A stretch of 64,000 nucleotides of DNA from Clostridium sp. 1001275B_160808_H3 (GTDB lineage: Bacteria > Bacillota > Clostridia > Clostridiales > Clostridiaceae): contig NZ_JADNAT010000016.1 of NCBI RefSeq assembly GCF_015550425.1, positions 27,108 to 91,107 of the forward strand. Reading direction: 5' to 3'. Below are positions 36,524 through 44,535 of this stretch, one piece after another. The translations under genes were made by a program, and so were the position numbers. Each line of letters starts with the position of its first letter. Within the stretch, counting starts at the first letter, position 1. The notes below the pieces were generated by a model. The model was not told where the DNA came from, ran no database searches, and worked only from the letters and a program-made list of their open reading frames with translations.

Positions 36524-38804
36524 TACATGTCCTCTCCATTATTTCTCTTTGAACATCATCATCTAAATTTACAAATCTTGCACTAAATCCTCCAACCCTT
36601 ACTGTTAAGTTCTTATATGCTTCCGGATTATTATATGCTGCAACTAAATCTTCTTGATTTACTATATTCACCATAAGCTGTGGCCCACCCTTTTTAAAAT
36701 AAGTAGAAAATAATGCTTTTATTTTCATTCTTTCCTTATTAAACATAGTCTTAGAAAATTTAATGTTCTGAACGCTACCTGCATGTATATCTGCTCGTAT
36801 TTTAGCAAGAGAATTTAACATTGCTGTTGGTCCATTAGTATCTGCTCCACTTTGAGGGTTATTAGCATTACTCATATATAATCCTGCTATTCTTCCATCT
36901 GGTGATGATGCTGTTGCTCGTCCCCATTCTGTATTAACTTGATTATTTATAACAACTACTAACCAACTATCTAGCCCAACTTTATTAGCTTGCTTAGCCA
37001 CTTCATTGCAAGTAAATTCATGAAGTTCAACTGCTATAGAATCAATATAGTCATCATCATTTCCAAATTTAGGAGCATTAATCATTTCTTGCTTTACATC
37101 ATTATACCCATCAAAATCAACTTCTAGCACTTTTTGAATATCTGTTAAAGTATATTTTTTTTCATCAAATACTAATTTTTTGATTGCACCTAAGGAATCT
37201 GCAGCATTTATATTTCCATACATCTCATTTGTTCCACCTAGATACTTAACTCCACCATCTAAAGTCATTTTTCCTCTTCCAATACAGTCATCAGTTAATA
37301 TACTCGTAAAAATGAATCCTACTTTTTCATTCATTACTTTATATGAGTAAGCATGAGCATCAGCTGTTAATTCTATATAATAACTTAATAACTTCTTATA
37401 TTCATCAAAGAATTCATCAAAACTTTCTATTTCATTCATCTTTTTTACTTGAAGTGTTCCATACTTATATTTATAATCCCATTGATCAATTCCATCATGA
37501 ATCATAATTGTTAATAATTTTAACAAGTTAATACAAGTATTGGGTGTACCTACACTTTGCCCAGAAAGAACAAATTCTCCACATCCAAATGGAACATATT
37601 GCTCTGCTGCTTTCATATCTACATGCATGGTTTTAGAAACTGCTGGAATATTCACATCATCATTATACAAAATAGGATAGGTTGTTCCTTCTCCAATACA
37701 GTCTAGAGCTAAATCATATATCTCTTGATTCATTCCTTCGTAAATTCTAAGAGTAAATTGCGGCTCAACTAGCTTTGCTTCTTTAGTTGCTCTAATTGCT
37801 AACTTACAAAATACATCTGCATTCTTTTCATTTCTTCTACCTTTTCCACCAACAATAACACGTCCATTAACATTTGTTCTTTTTACTTCAATAAGTCTCC
37901 ACTGTGATTTAATGTATTCTATAGCTTCTTCTTCAGTAATTATATTATTTTCTAAATCATGAACTAAATAATCTCCTAAATAATCATCCATTCTACCATA
38001 GTTTACAACACCTGATACCGATGAATATAACCATGCAAGTTGCATTGCTGATATAAATGAATTTGGTTTATCATTTTCAATTGTATTTAATGCAACTAAT
38101 AACTTTTCCATTTGCATTCTTCTCTTTTTTGAAAGTGTATCTTTTTTTAACTCTTTCTCAACTTCTTCTATATGATATCTAACTACAACTTTTAAAAGCT
38201 CTAGTGCTTCAATCATAGAATCATATTCTTTTTGTGAATCAATATTAATTGCTCTTTTTGAATTTATTATATTCTTTAGTCCATTGATTCCATTATCTAA
38301 TAAAAGATTATAGTTTAAATACATTCCACTAAAGCGTGCTGTTATAATCGCTGGAAATAATACATCTACAAACTTTCCTAAAACATTTTCTTGTAATTTA
38401 TCCTTATAAAATACTTCCCTAGTATCATTTTTTTTCCAATAACTTTTTAAATATTCTATATCATCTTCATATTTTTCCCCAAGTTTATTTACGTAATAAT
38501 CTAACTTTTCTAACTTACAATAATGTCCTGGCCCACCAACTGATGTTACGCTTCCAAATCCTATTGCTAATGCATCATATCTTCCTACTATCAAATCGTC
38601 TTCATACATTGGCCTAAAAACTTTAGGAAAAAGGACTTTTAAACACTCAATTTCTCTTTTTAATTTTTCACTATCATCATATTTTTTATGGATTTCTGTA
38701 TACTCTAACATTGTTTCTAACTGTTCTAACTCGCTCATATATAGAGGTTCCTTTGGTGCAACAGCTACATTAGTATCATTTCTTTTTAACTCTCTTTTAA
38801 TCAT
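36516..38804 (-). CDS. glycyl radical enzyme, uncharacterised dehydratase/lyase type
   Basis: The 762-residue enzyme has the C-terminal radical motif RVGGFSARF (Gly739) and the active-site Cys408 in PFGCGEFVLSGQS. Pyruvate formate-lyase has a Cys-Cys pair here, and the glycerol, choline and hydroxyproline enzymes have GCVE; GCGEF is different and suggests another substrate. The Glu410 two residues after Cys408 would be the usual general base of lyase-type members. The operon holds only this gene and its activase. Nearby PTS, HAD, ROK and GntR genes suggest a sugar or polyol phosphate substrate; this is inference. ATG follows GGGGGA. Confidence 0.9.
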   Translation of the reverse strand: MIKRELKRNDTNVAVAPKEPLYMSELEQLETMLEYTEIHKKYDDSEKLKREIECLKVLFPKVFRPMYEDDLIVGRYDALAIGFGSVTSVGGPGHYCKLEKLDYYVNKLGEKYEDDIEYLKSYWKKNDTREVFYKDKLQENVLGKFVDVLFPAIITARFSGMYLNYNLLLDNGINGLKNIINSKRAINIDSQKEYDSMIEALELLKVVVRYHIEEVEKELKKDTLSKKRRMQMEKLLVALNTIENDKPNSFISAMQLAWLYSSVSGVVNYGRMDDYLGDYLVHDLENNIITEEEAIEYIKSQWRLIEVKRTNVNGRVIVGGKGRRNEKNADVFCKLAIRATKEAKLVEPQFTLRIYEGMNQEIYDLALDCIGEGTTYPILYNDDVNIPAVSKTMHVDMKAAEQYVPFGCGEFVLSGQSVGTPNTCINLLKLLTIMIHDGIDQWDYKYKYGTLQVKKMNEIESFDEFFDEYKKLLSYYIELTADAHAYSYKVMNEKVGFIFTSILTDDCIGRGKMTLDGGVKYLGGTNEMYGNINAADSLGAIKKLVFDEKKYTLTDIQKVLEVDFDGYNDVKQEMINAPKFGNDDDYIDSIAVELHEFTCNEVAKQANKVGLDSWLVVVINNQVNTEWGRATASSPDGRIAGLYMSNANNPQSGADTNGPTAMLNSLAKIRADIHAGSVQNIKFSKTMFNKERMKIKALFSTYFKKGGPQLMVNIVNQEDLVAAYNNPEAYKNLTVRVGGFSARFVNLDDDVQREIMERTCNE

Positions 38805-38821
38805 TACTTATTCCCCCTACC

Positions 38822-38839
38822 AACTTGTAATTACAAGTT
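38822..38839. promoter_or_regulatory. 18-bp perfect palindrome operator
   Basis: AACTTGTAATTACAAGTT is a perfect palindrome directly downstream of the -10 box of the glycyl radical enzyme promoter. Its TTGTAATTACAA core resembles the TTGTATATACAA sites of GntR/HutC regulators, two of which are encoded nearby. Confidence 0.78.
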
Positions 38840-38840
38840 A

Positions 38841-38869
38841 ATTCTATATCATTAAATTTACCCAGTCAA
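38841..38869 (-). promoter_or_regulatory. promoter of the glycyl radical enzyme operon
   Basis: On the minus strand TTGACT, a 17-base spacer and TAGAAT form a near-consensus vegetative promoter. The palindrome starts two bases past the -10 box, placing it over the start of transcription. Confidence 0.75.
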
Positions 38870-38950
38870 GTTAATTGTTTTAAATAGTCTCCAAAATAAA
38901 AAACTACCCTAATGCAATATTTAAAATCACATTCGAATAGTTTGCTTATT

Positions 38951-39631
38951 TTATCTAACAGAAGCTATTGTAATTGAATTATCAGTAGAAATTTCTCTAG
39001 TATATTGAGCAAGTATTGATTTTGTTAAATAAACTTTATGTTCAATCTCTAAAATAGCAGAATCTAAATCTATTTCCAACACTTTAGAAACGTCTTCATT
39101 TGATTTTATAGCTTTTATAGTCTTAATATCGTGACTGACATTATAGTGTTCTTCCATGTACTTGAATACAGATTTCTTTAAAACTTCCTCATTGAAATCT
39201 TTAAATAAATAGCATGGCATATATGTATATTCTAGTATTTTTGGTTCTCCTGAAATAACCCTTAGTCTTTTAAAATAAATAAATTTTTCCTTTTTATCAA
39301 CATTGAAAATATTGCATAAGTTCTCATCGCCCTCAATTTCTTTACAAAAAAATATTTTATTTTCTATCTTAGCTCCTTCATCTTGTTTTTCTGATAATGT
39401 TGTTAATTTACTTTGTTCATAAAATTCCGGAGGATTAACAAATATCCCTGAACCTTGTCTTGAATGAACATATCCCTCATTTTTCAATTTAAGTATCGCT
39501 TTTCTTAACGTTGGTCTACTTACCCCATACTTATGACAAAGTATTTCTTCTCCCTCTAAGGAAGACCATGAAGAATATTCTTTTTTTATAATCTTATTTT
39601 TTATCTCTTCATATACCTCTACGTATTTCAT
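38951..39631 (-). CDS. GntR/HutC-family regulator with UTRA domain (1)
   Basis: The regulator of about 226 residues has an N-terminal winged helix with EEILCHKYGVSRPTLRKAILKLKNEGYVHSRQGSGIFV and a C-terminal UTRA effector domain that ends in EHKVYLTKSILAQYTREIST. Such proteins are usually repressors released by a sugar or amino acid phosphate. ATG 39631 is chosen because GGAGGCAAT precedes it. It sits between the enzyme operon and the divergent PTS gene, so it probably controls both. Confidence 0.9.
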   Translation of the reverse strand: MKYVEVYEEIKNKIIKKEYSSWSSLEGEEILCHKYGVSRPTLRKAILKLKNEGYVHSRQGSGIFVNPPEFYEQSKLTTLSEKQDEGAKIENKIFFCKEIEGDENLCNIFNVDKKEKFIYFKRLRVISGEPKILEYTYMPCYLFKDFNEEVLKKSVFKYMEEHYNVSHDIKTIKAIKSNEDVSKVLEIDLDSAILEIEHKVYLTKSILAQYTREISTDNSITIASVR

Positions 39632-39732
39632 ATTGCCTCCAAATATAAATAATAATATTATTTTAGACATAAAACTTTTCTAAACATTTATACTAAGTAT
39701 ACCACACATACTTAAAAACGCGAATTTTTTAT

Positions 39733-39774
39733 TTTACAAATTAATATTTACAAATTAGTATTTACAAATTTGTT
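39733..39774. repeat. three 14-bp tandem repeats upstream of the PTS gene
   Basis: Units TTTACAAATTAATA, TTTACAAATTAGTA and TTTACAAATTTGTT are head to tail in the divergent gap between the GntR and PTS genes. Each contains TTACAAAT, close to the half-site TTACAAGT of the palindrome at 38822. They may be a regulator array. Confidence 0.72.
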
Positions 39775-39821
39775 TTTTTATCTTATTATTTTATTGAAAA
39801 CGAAAACAGGGGGAATAATCT

Positions 39822-41714
39822 ATGAATAAAATTTTTTCAAAGGACTTAATCCAACTTAACATTAAGTCTAGTACAAAAAATGAGTGTATAGAAGAATTAT
39901 CATCACTTCTATATCAACAGGGGAAAATAACTGATGTAAAAAAATATGTAGCAGATGTTCATAAGAGAGAGGAGGAATTTTCTACAGAATTAGAAAATGG
40001 AGCTGCTATACCTCATGCCAAATCTATTCATGTAAAATCACCATCTGTTGCTATCGGTATAAGTAAAAAGGGGATTACTTTTGGTAACGATGAAACTAAA
40101 AAAACTCATTTAATTTTTCTTATAGCAATGCCAGAAAACTCAGATAATACTCATATTCATACCTTATCAACTATAACTAGTAAACTACTTGATGAGAATG
40201 ATGTTACTAAAATGATTAATTCTAAATCTATTGATGAGTTAATTTATCTTCTAGAAGATGACGCTAATGAGGAAGTATCAGTTACAAATAATAAATTTCT
40301 TATAGGTGTTACTGGTTGCCCAGTTGGAGTTGCACATACATATTTAGCTGCAAAGTCTTTAACTAAAGCTGCTAACGAAATGGGATATTCAATAAAAGTA
40401 GAAACTAATGGATCTATAGGTGTTGAAAATTCTCCTACGAATTATGAAATAGACAGAGCGGATGGAATAATAGTTTCTTGTGATAAGGAAGTATATATGG
40501 ATAGATTCAATGGTAAAAGAGTTGTTGTAACTGGTGTAAAATCAGCTATAGACAAGCCAAAAGAACTTATAAATAAGGCATTAGACCCTTCAACTCCTTT
40601 ATATACTTCTAAAAATACTTCTAAGAAAAGATCTAATGAAGAAGATAAAGGAAAGGGCACTTTTTATAAAGCCCTAATGAATGGTGTATCATTCATGATA
40701 CCTTTTGTAGTTATAGGTGGACTTATGATTGCTGTTTCACTTGCTCTAGGTGGTGAACCTACTCCAGGCGGATTAGTTATTCCTGAGGGAAGTATATGGA
40801 ATAAAGTTCTAAGCATCGGTGATATTGGATTTAAATTAATGATTCCAATTTTGGCAGGATATATTGCATATGCAATTGGTGATAGACCTGCACTTGCTCC
40901 TGGTATGATAGGAGGATGGATCGCAAATAACGGTTCTTTTTATGGAGCTGATGCTGGAGCAGGCTTTATAGGCGCTATTGCTGCTGGTTTATTAGTTGGC
41001 TATTTTGTTTTATATTTTAAGAAAATCAAATTTCCTAAAGCAATTGAAGCTCTAGTTCCTATAATGATCATTCCAATTTTAGGTTCTTTATTTATTGGAT
41101 TTATATTTATTTTTATAATCGGTGCTCCTATATCATCTCTTATGAGCTGGTTATTTGACACATTAAAGAATATGTCATCAGGAAGCATGATAATTCTTGG
41201 ATTAGTTATTGGATTAATGCAAGGCTTTGACATGGGTGGACCTTTTGGTAAAGTTGCATTTATGTTCTCTGTTGGATTAATTGCAGAAGGTCAATATCAA
41301 TTTATGGGCGCTCAAGCAGTTGCTATTCCTGTTGCTCCACTCGGAATGGCATTAGCTACATTCCTTGATAGAAAGAAAATGTTCTTTAAAGAAGAAGAAA
41401 GAGCAAATGGTAAAGCTGCTCTTGCTATGGGCTTAGTTGGTATATCTGAAGGTGCGATACCTTTTGCAGCTAGCGATCCACTAGCTATAATCCCAGCCAA
41501 CATGATTGGTAGTGCAGTTGCTTGTATTCTTGGATTTTTATTTGGAATTACTAATACAGTCGCACATGGTGGTCCAATTGTTCTTTTATTAGGAGTTGTA
41601 AATAAACCTTTTATGGGACTATTAGCTATGGTTATAGGTACTATAGTAACTGCACTTTTAACTTTAACTATAAAGAAATTTAGATTAAATAAAAAAACTA
41701 CAAAAGCTAAGTAA
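39822..41714 (+). CDS. PTS fructose-type permease, fused IIA-IIB-IIC
   Basis: The 630-residue protein imports and phosphorylates a sugar. The domain order is IIA (1-150, phospho-His65 in ENGAAIPHAKS), IIB (about 155-260, phospho-Cys166 in GVTGCPVGVAHTY), and IIC (about 275-625, eight to ten TM segments with GDRPALAPGMIGGWIA and EGAIPFAASDP). It resembles fructose/mannose-type transporters such as FruA and MngA. Sugar specificity cannot be read. It is divergent from a GntR gene and has no fruK or fruR nearby, so ordinary fructose uptake is less likely. GGGGGA precedes the ATG. Confidence 0.93.
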   Translation: MNKIFSKDLIQLNIKSSTKNECIEELSSLLYQQGKITDVKKYVADVHKREEEFSTELENGAAIPHAKSIHVKSPSVAIGISKKGITFGNDETKKTHLIFLIAMPENSDNTHIHTLSTITSKLLDENDVTKMINSKSIDELIYLLEDDANEEVSVTNNKFLIGVTGCPVGVAHTYLAAKSLTKAANEMGYSIKVETNGSIGVENSPTNYEIDRADGIIVSCDKEVYMDRFNGKRVVVTGVKSAIDKPKELINKALDPSTPLYTSKNTSKKRSNEEDKGKGTFYKALMNGVSFMIPFVVIGGLMIAVSLALGGEPTPGGLVIPEGSIWNKVLSIGDIGFKLMIPILAGYIAYAIGDRPALAPGMIGGWIANNGSFYGADAGAGFIGAIAAGLLVGYFVLYFKKIKFPKAIEALVPIMIIPILGSLFIGFIFIFIIGAPISSLMSWLFDTLKNMSSGSMIILGLVIGLMQGFDMGGPFGKVAFMFSVGLIAEGQYQFMGAQAVAIPVAPLGMALATFLDRKKMFFKEEERANGKAALAMGLVGISEGAIPFAASDPLAIIPANMIGSAVACILGFLFGITNTVAHGGPIVLLLGVVNKPFMGLLAMVIGTIVTALLTLTIKKFRLNKKTTKAK

Positions 41715-41780
41715 GGTTATTATAACCTAGTATTAATTAACTACATTAACTACATTAATACTTCAAATAAAAATAATTTT

Positions 41781-41806
41781 AGGGATAGGTAATGATACCT
41801 ATCCCT
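41781..41806. terminator. convergent terminator between PTS and second GntR gene
   Basis: Perfect 11-bp stem AGGGATAGGTA/TACCTATCCCT with an ATGA loop. It overlaps the GntR stop codon and may serve both converging genes. Confidence 0.8.
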
Positions 41807-42473
41807 AATTCATTGAAACTATAGTTATATCAGAATTATATTTAATTTGCTTACTTATTTGTATCAATAAATTATTGCAATAAACATTATGAGTTGTCTC
41901 AATTGAATTACTTATTTTTTCTGGTGCATATTTATTTATTATATGATCTTTATCAACTAATACACTTTTAAGTTCTTTTCTATCATGAGTCAAAGTAAGA
42001 TTCTTATCTTTTTCAAAATAATTCAATATACTGCCTTCACACTTTTCTTCATTAAAATCTTTAAAAATATCTGTAGGTAAATAGCCTTCTTCATATATTA
42101 CATTATCATCAGTTTCAATTATTCTTTTATATTTATAAAGAGTTTCTGAACTAAAGTACTTTTTAAAATTATTAGGAATTATACTAAAATCTATAACCAT
42201 TGTAGAGTTTAATCTATTACTTTCAATACTTAATGATGCAATCGTTGTATTTAGATAGAACTCCCTTGGATTAATATAATATCCCTTACCTTGCTTAGAA
42301 TTTATATATCCATTTTCTTTTAATTTTTTCAATGCTCTTCTTACAGGCTCTCTTGAAACATCATACCTTTTACATATTTCATTCTCAGAAATTAATAACT
42401 CTCCTTCTTTAAATTCTCCATTTAAAATCAGTTTTTTTATTTCTCCATATATGTAATCCTTCTTTGTAGTCAT
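41805..42473 (-). CDS. GntR/HutC-family regulator with UTRA domain (2)
   Basis: The 222-residue protein has the winged helix SENEICKRYDVSREPVRRALKKLKENGYINSKQGKGYYI and a UTRA domain from about residue 80. It is a paralogue of the regulator at 38951; both share the same layout and the INPREF/VNPPEF hinge. It is converged on by the PTS gene. With two similar regulators flanking one PTS gene, one may respond to the sugar phosphate and the other to a pathway intermediate. ATG is preceded by AGGGAGATG. Confidence 0.9.
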   Translation of the reverse strand: MTTKKDYIYGEIKKLILNGEFKEGELLISENEICKRYDVSREPVRRALKKLKENGYINSKQGKGYYINPREFYLNTTIASLSIESNRLNSTMVIDFSIIPNNFKKYFSSETLYKYKRIIETDDNVIYEEGYLPTDIFKDFNEEKCEGSILNYFEKDKNLTLTHDRKELKSVLVDKDHIINKYAPEKISNSIETTHNVYCNNLLIQISKQIKYNSDITIVSMN

Positions 42474-42787
42474 TTACTCATCTCCCTTATTCCTAATAAA
42501 CTTTCAAAGTTATTTTGACGCCCTAATTTTCCATATAATCAATACTATCTATTATATCATAATAAATTAATCCTTGAATTTAAACTAATATAAATTAATA
42601 TGTATTTAAATTAATATGTATTTAAATTGATCTTAAACTATAAAAAATAATTATTTAATCTATTTTTATCTATTATTAATATAAATTTAACACTTTTTTA
42701 CTAATATTAGTTATACAATTATTGTTATACTTATTCAAAAATGATAAAATAACGCTTAATAATAATTAATAAACTAAGGAGACTGCA
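42474..42787. other. divergent intergenic region with a 16-bp tandem repeat
   Basis: The gap lies between the second GntR gene and the hydrolase. A 16-bp unit AAATTAATATGTATTT is repeated head to tail at 42592-42607 and 42608-42623 and starts again in part. It could be an operator region for the GntR gene. No ORF was found. Confidence 0.5.
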
Positions 42788-43744
42788 ATGAATAAGAAAA
42801 AAACAGCAATAATTTCAACTAGTATATTAGGTGCTCTATCTATCAGTGCTTTAGGATTTATAGGCAATTACTTTTATAATTTAGCTCTTAATCCAACAGT
42901 ATCAAAAGATGCTATATTTGGTACCCCAGAAGAAGCAAAGGAAACAAGTGGTGAAGTAATTGATGAAAATGTAGATTGGCTGCTTAATAAATCTAAATTT
43001 TCTAATGAATATATAGAATCATTTGATAATTTAAAGCTTCATAGTTACAAAATATTGAACGAAATCCCTACTAATAAATGGGTTATAACTGTACATGGAT
43101 ATACAAGTAATGGCACCGATATGAGTGGTTATGCTAGAAAATTTTATGAAATGGGATATAATATTTTAATTCCTGACTTAAGGGCTCATGGCGAAAGTGA
43201 AGGCGATTATATTGGAATGGGTTGGGATGATCGATTAGATATTATTGAGTGGATAAATTTAATTCTTAATACTGATAAAACTTCAGAAATAATCCTTCAT
43301 GGAGTATCGATGGGGGCAGCTACAGTTTCAATGACTTCTGGTGAAGATCTTCCAAGTAACGTAAAAGCTATTATAGCAGATTGTGGATATACATCTGTTT
43401 GGGAGCAATTTTCTCATCAACTAGATGTTTTATACTCATTACCAAGCTTTCCAGTAATGAATGCTTCATCAGTAGTTACAAAAGTTAAGGCAGGCTATAC
43501 TTTAAGAGAAGCTTCCACACTAAAACAAGTAGCAAAATCTAAAACTCCAATATTATTTATTCATGGAGATGAAGATGATTTTGTACCCTATTCAATGATG
43601 GATGAACTTTATAATGCTACAAGTTCAGAAAAAGAAAAATTAACTATAGAAGGTGCTGGACATGCAAAATCCTCTACAGTAAATCCTGAACTTTACTGGT
43701 CTACAATTGAAAAATTTATAAATAAATACTTGGCTAAAAATTAA
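42788..43744 (+). CDS. exported or anchored alpha/beta hydrolase
   Basis: This 318-residue protein starts with a basic segment and a TM helix (about 7-28), so it is probably anchored outside the membrane. The hydrolase core shows oxyanion residues VHGYTSNG, nucleophile Ser in LHGVSMGAATV, acid FIHGDEDDFVP and base GAGHAKS. It resembles YqkD-like serine hydrolases. The substrate is unknown. AAGGAG precedes the ATG. A stretch of imperfect inverted repeats follows the stop. Confidence 0.9.
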   Translation: MNKKKTAIISTSILGALSISALGFIGNYFYNLALNPTVSKDAIFGTPEEAKETSGEVIDENVDWLLNKSKFSNEYIESFDNLKLHSYKILNEIPTNKWVITVHGYTSNGTDMSGYARKFYEMGYNILIPDLRAHGESEGDYIGMGWDDRLDIIEWINLILNTDKTSEIILHGVSMGAATVSMTSGEDLPSNVKAIIADCGYTSVWEQFSHQLDVLYSLPSFPVMNASSVVTKVKAGYTLREASTLKQVAKSKTPILFIHGDEDDFVPYSMMDELYNATSSEKEKLTIEGAGHAKSSTVNPELYWSTIEKFINKYLAKN

Positions 43745-43897
43745 AAGTGAAAATTAAAGAGTGAAAGAGTTCATGAAAAAATCCTTAAGGAATTTTTGAA
43801 TAAAATTTTTTAATCGATTAAAAGTTTTGCAGAGCAAAACTTGCTTAACTTTTCACTCTTTCACTATTAACTCTTCACTATTTTGCTCAGCAAAATA
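43745..43897. repeat. imperfect inverted repeats between converging genes
   Basis: The gap holds AAGTTTTGC/GCAAAACTT (9 bp, AGA loop), ATTTTGC/GCAAAAT, and longer near-complementary stretches around GAGTGAAAGAG and CTTTTCACTCTTTCAC. It probably ends transcription of both converging genes. The low-complexity style is typical of clostridial intergenic repeats. Confidence 0.55.
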
Positions 43898-44458
43898 TTA
43901 ACTATATCCATTAACTATCAAGTCTAATTTTCCTGTTTCGGGATCTATTGCAAGTCCATGAACTGATATTCCTTCTGGTATTAATGGATGTTTTTTTATT
44001 AAATTAACACTATCTTTTATAGATTCTTCAACTGAATCAAATCCATGTAACCATTTCTTAATATCTATTCCTGCATTACAAAGTGTATCTAAAGATTCTT
44101 TTGAAATTCCTCTATCAATAGCCTTTTGTAATAAATTATCTGTGTCCAAATTACACATTCCACAGCCATGATGTCCAATCACAAAAATTTCATCTATATT
44201 AAATTCATAAATTCCAACAATTATACTTCTAATTACACTTCCAAAAGGATGCATAATTGCTGCTCCAGCATTTTTTACAATCTTAGCATCACCATTTTTT
44301 AAGTTTAGTGCTTTAGGTAATAAATCTGTAAGCCTTGTATCCATACAAGATAAAATAAGTATTTTCTTTTTTGGATTTTTTGAAGTTATATATTCTTCAT
44401 AATCTTTATTTTCAACAAATCCTTTGTTAAATTTTAACATTTCATCTAATTTACTCAT
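43898..44458 (-). CDS. beta-class carbonic anhydrase
   Basis: This enzyme of about 186 residues interconverts CO2 and bicarbonate. Zinc ligands and catalytic pair are visible in LSCMDTRL (Cys38, Asp40, Arg42) and FVIGHHGCGMC (His and Cys). The clade is the short type found in Gram-positive bacteria. ATG 44458 is used because AAAGGGGGA precedes it; a longer frame adds 18 basic residues without a site. It lies 77 bp downstream of the ABC-F gene on the same strand and may be cotranscribed. Confidence 0.92.
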   Translation of the reverse strand: MSKLDEMLKFNKGFVENKDYEEYITSKNPKKKILILSCMDTRLTDLLPKALNLKNGDAKIVKNAGAAIMHPFGSVIRSIIVGIYEFNIDEIFVIGHHGCGMCNLDTDNLLQKAIDRGISKESLDTLCNAGIDIKKWLHGFDSVEESIKDSVNLIKKHPLIPEGISVHGLAIDPETGKLDLIVNGYS

Positions 44459-44535
44459 AGAGTCCCCCTTTATGTTTTTTAGTCTTTTACTCATTTTATA
44501 ATAAGCATACAATTTTTCATATGTTTTTTTATGTA

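Noticed and set aside
39733..39774. CRISPR-like short repeats
   Set aside because: The three 14-bp units have no spacers and no cas genes are present; the same holds for the 20-bp repeats at 29059.
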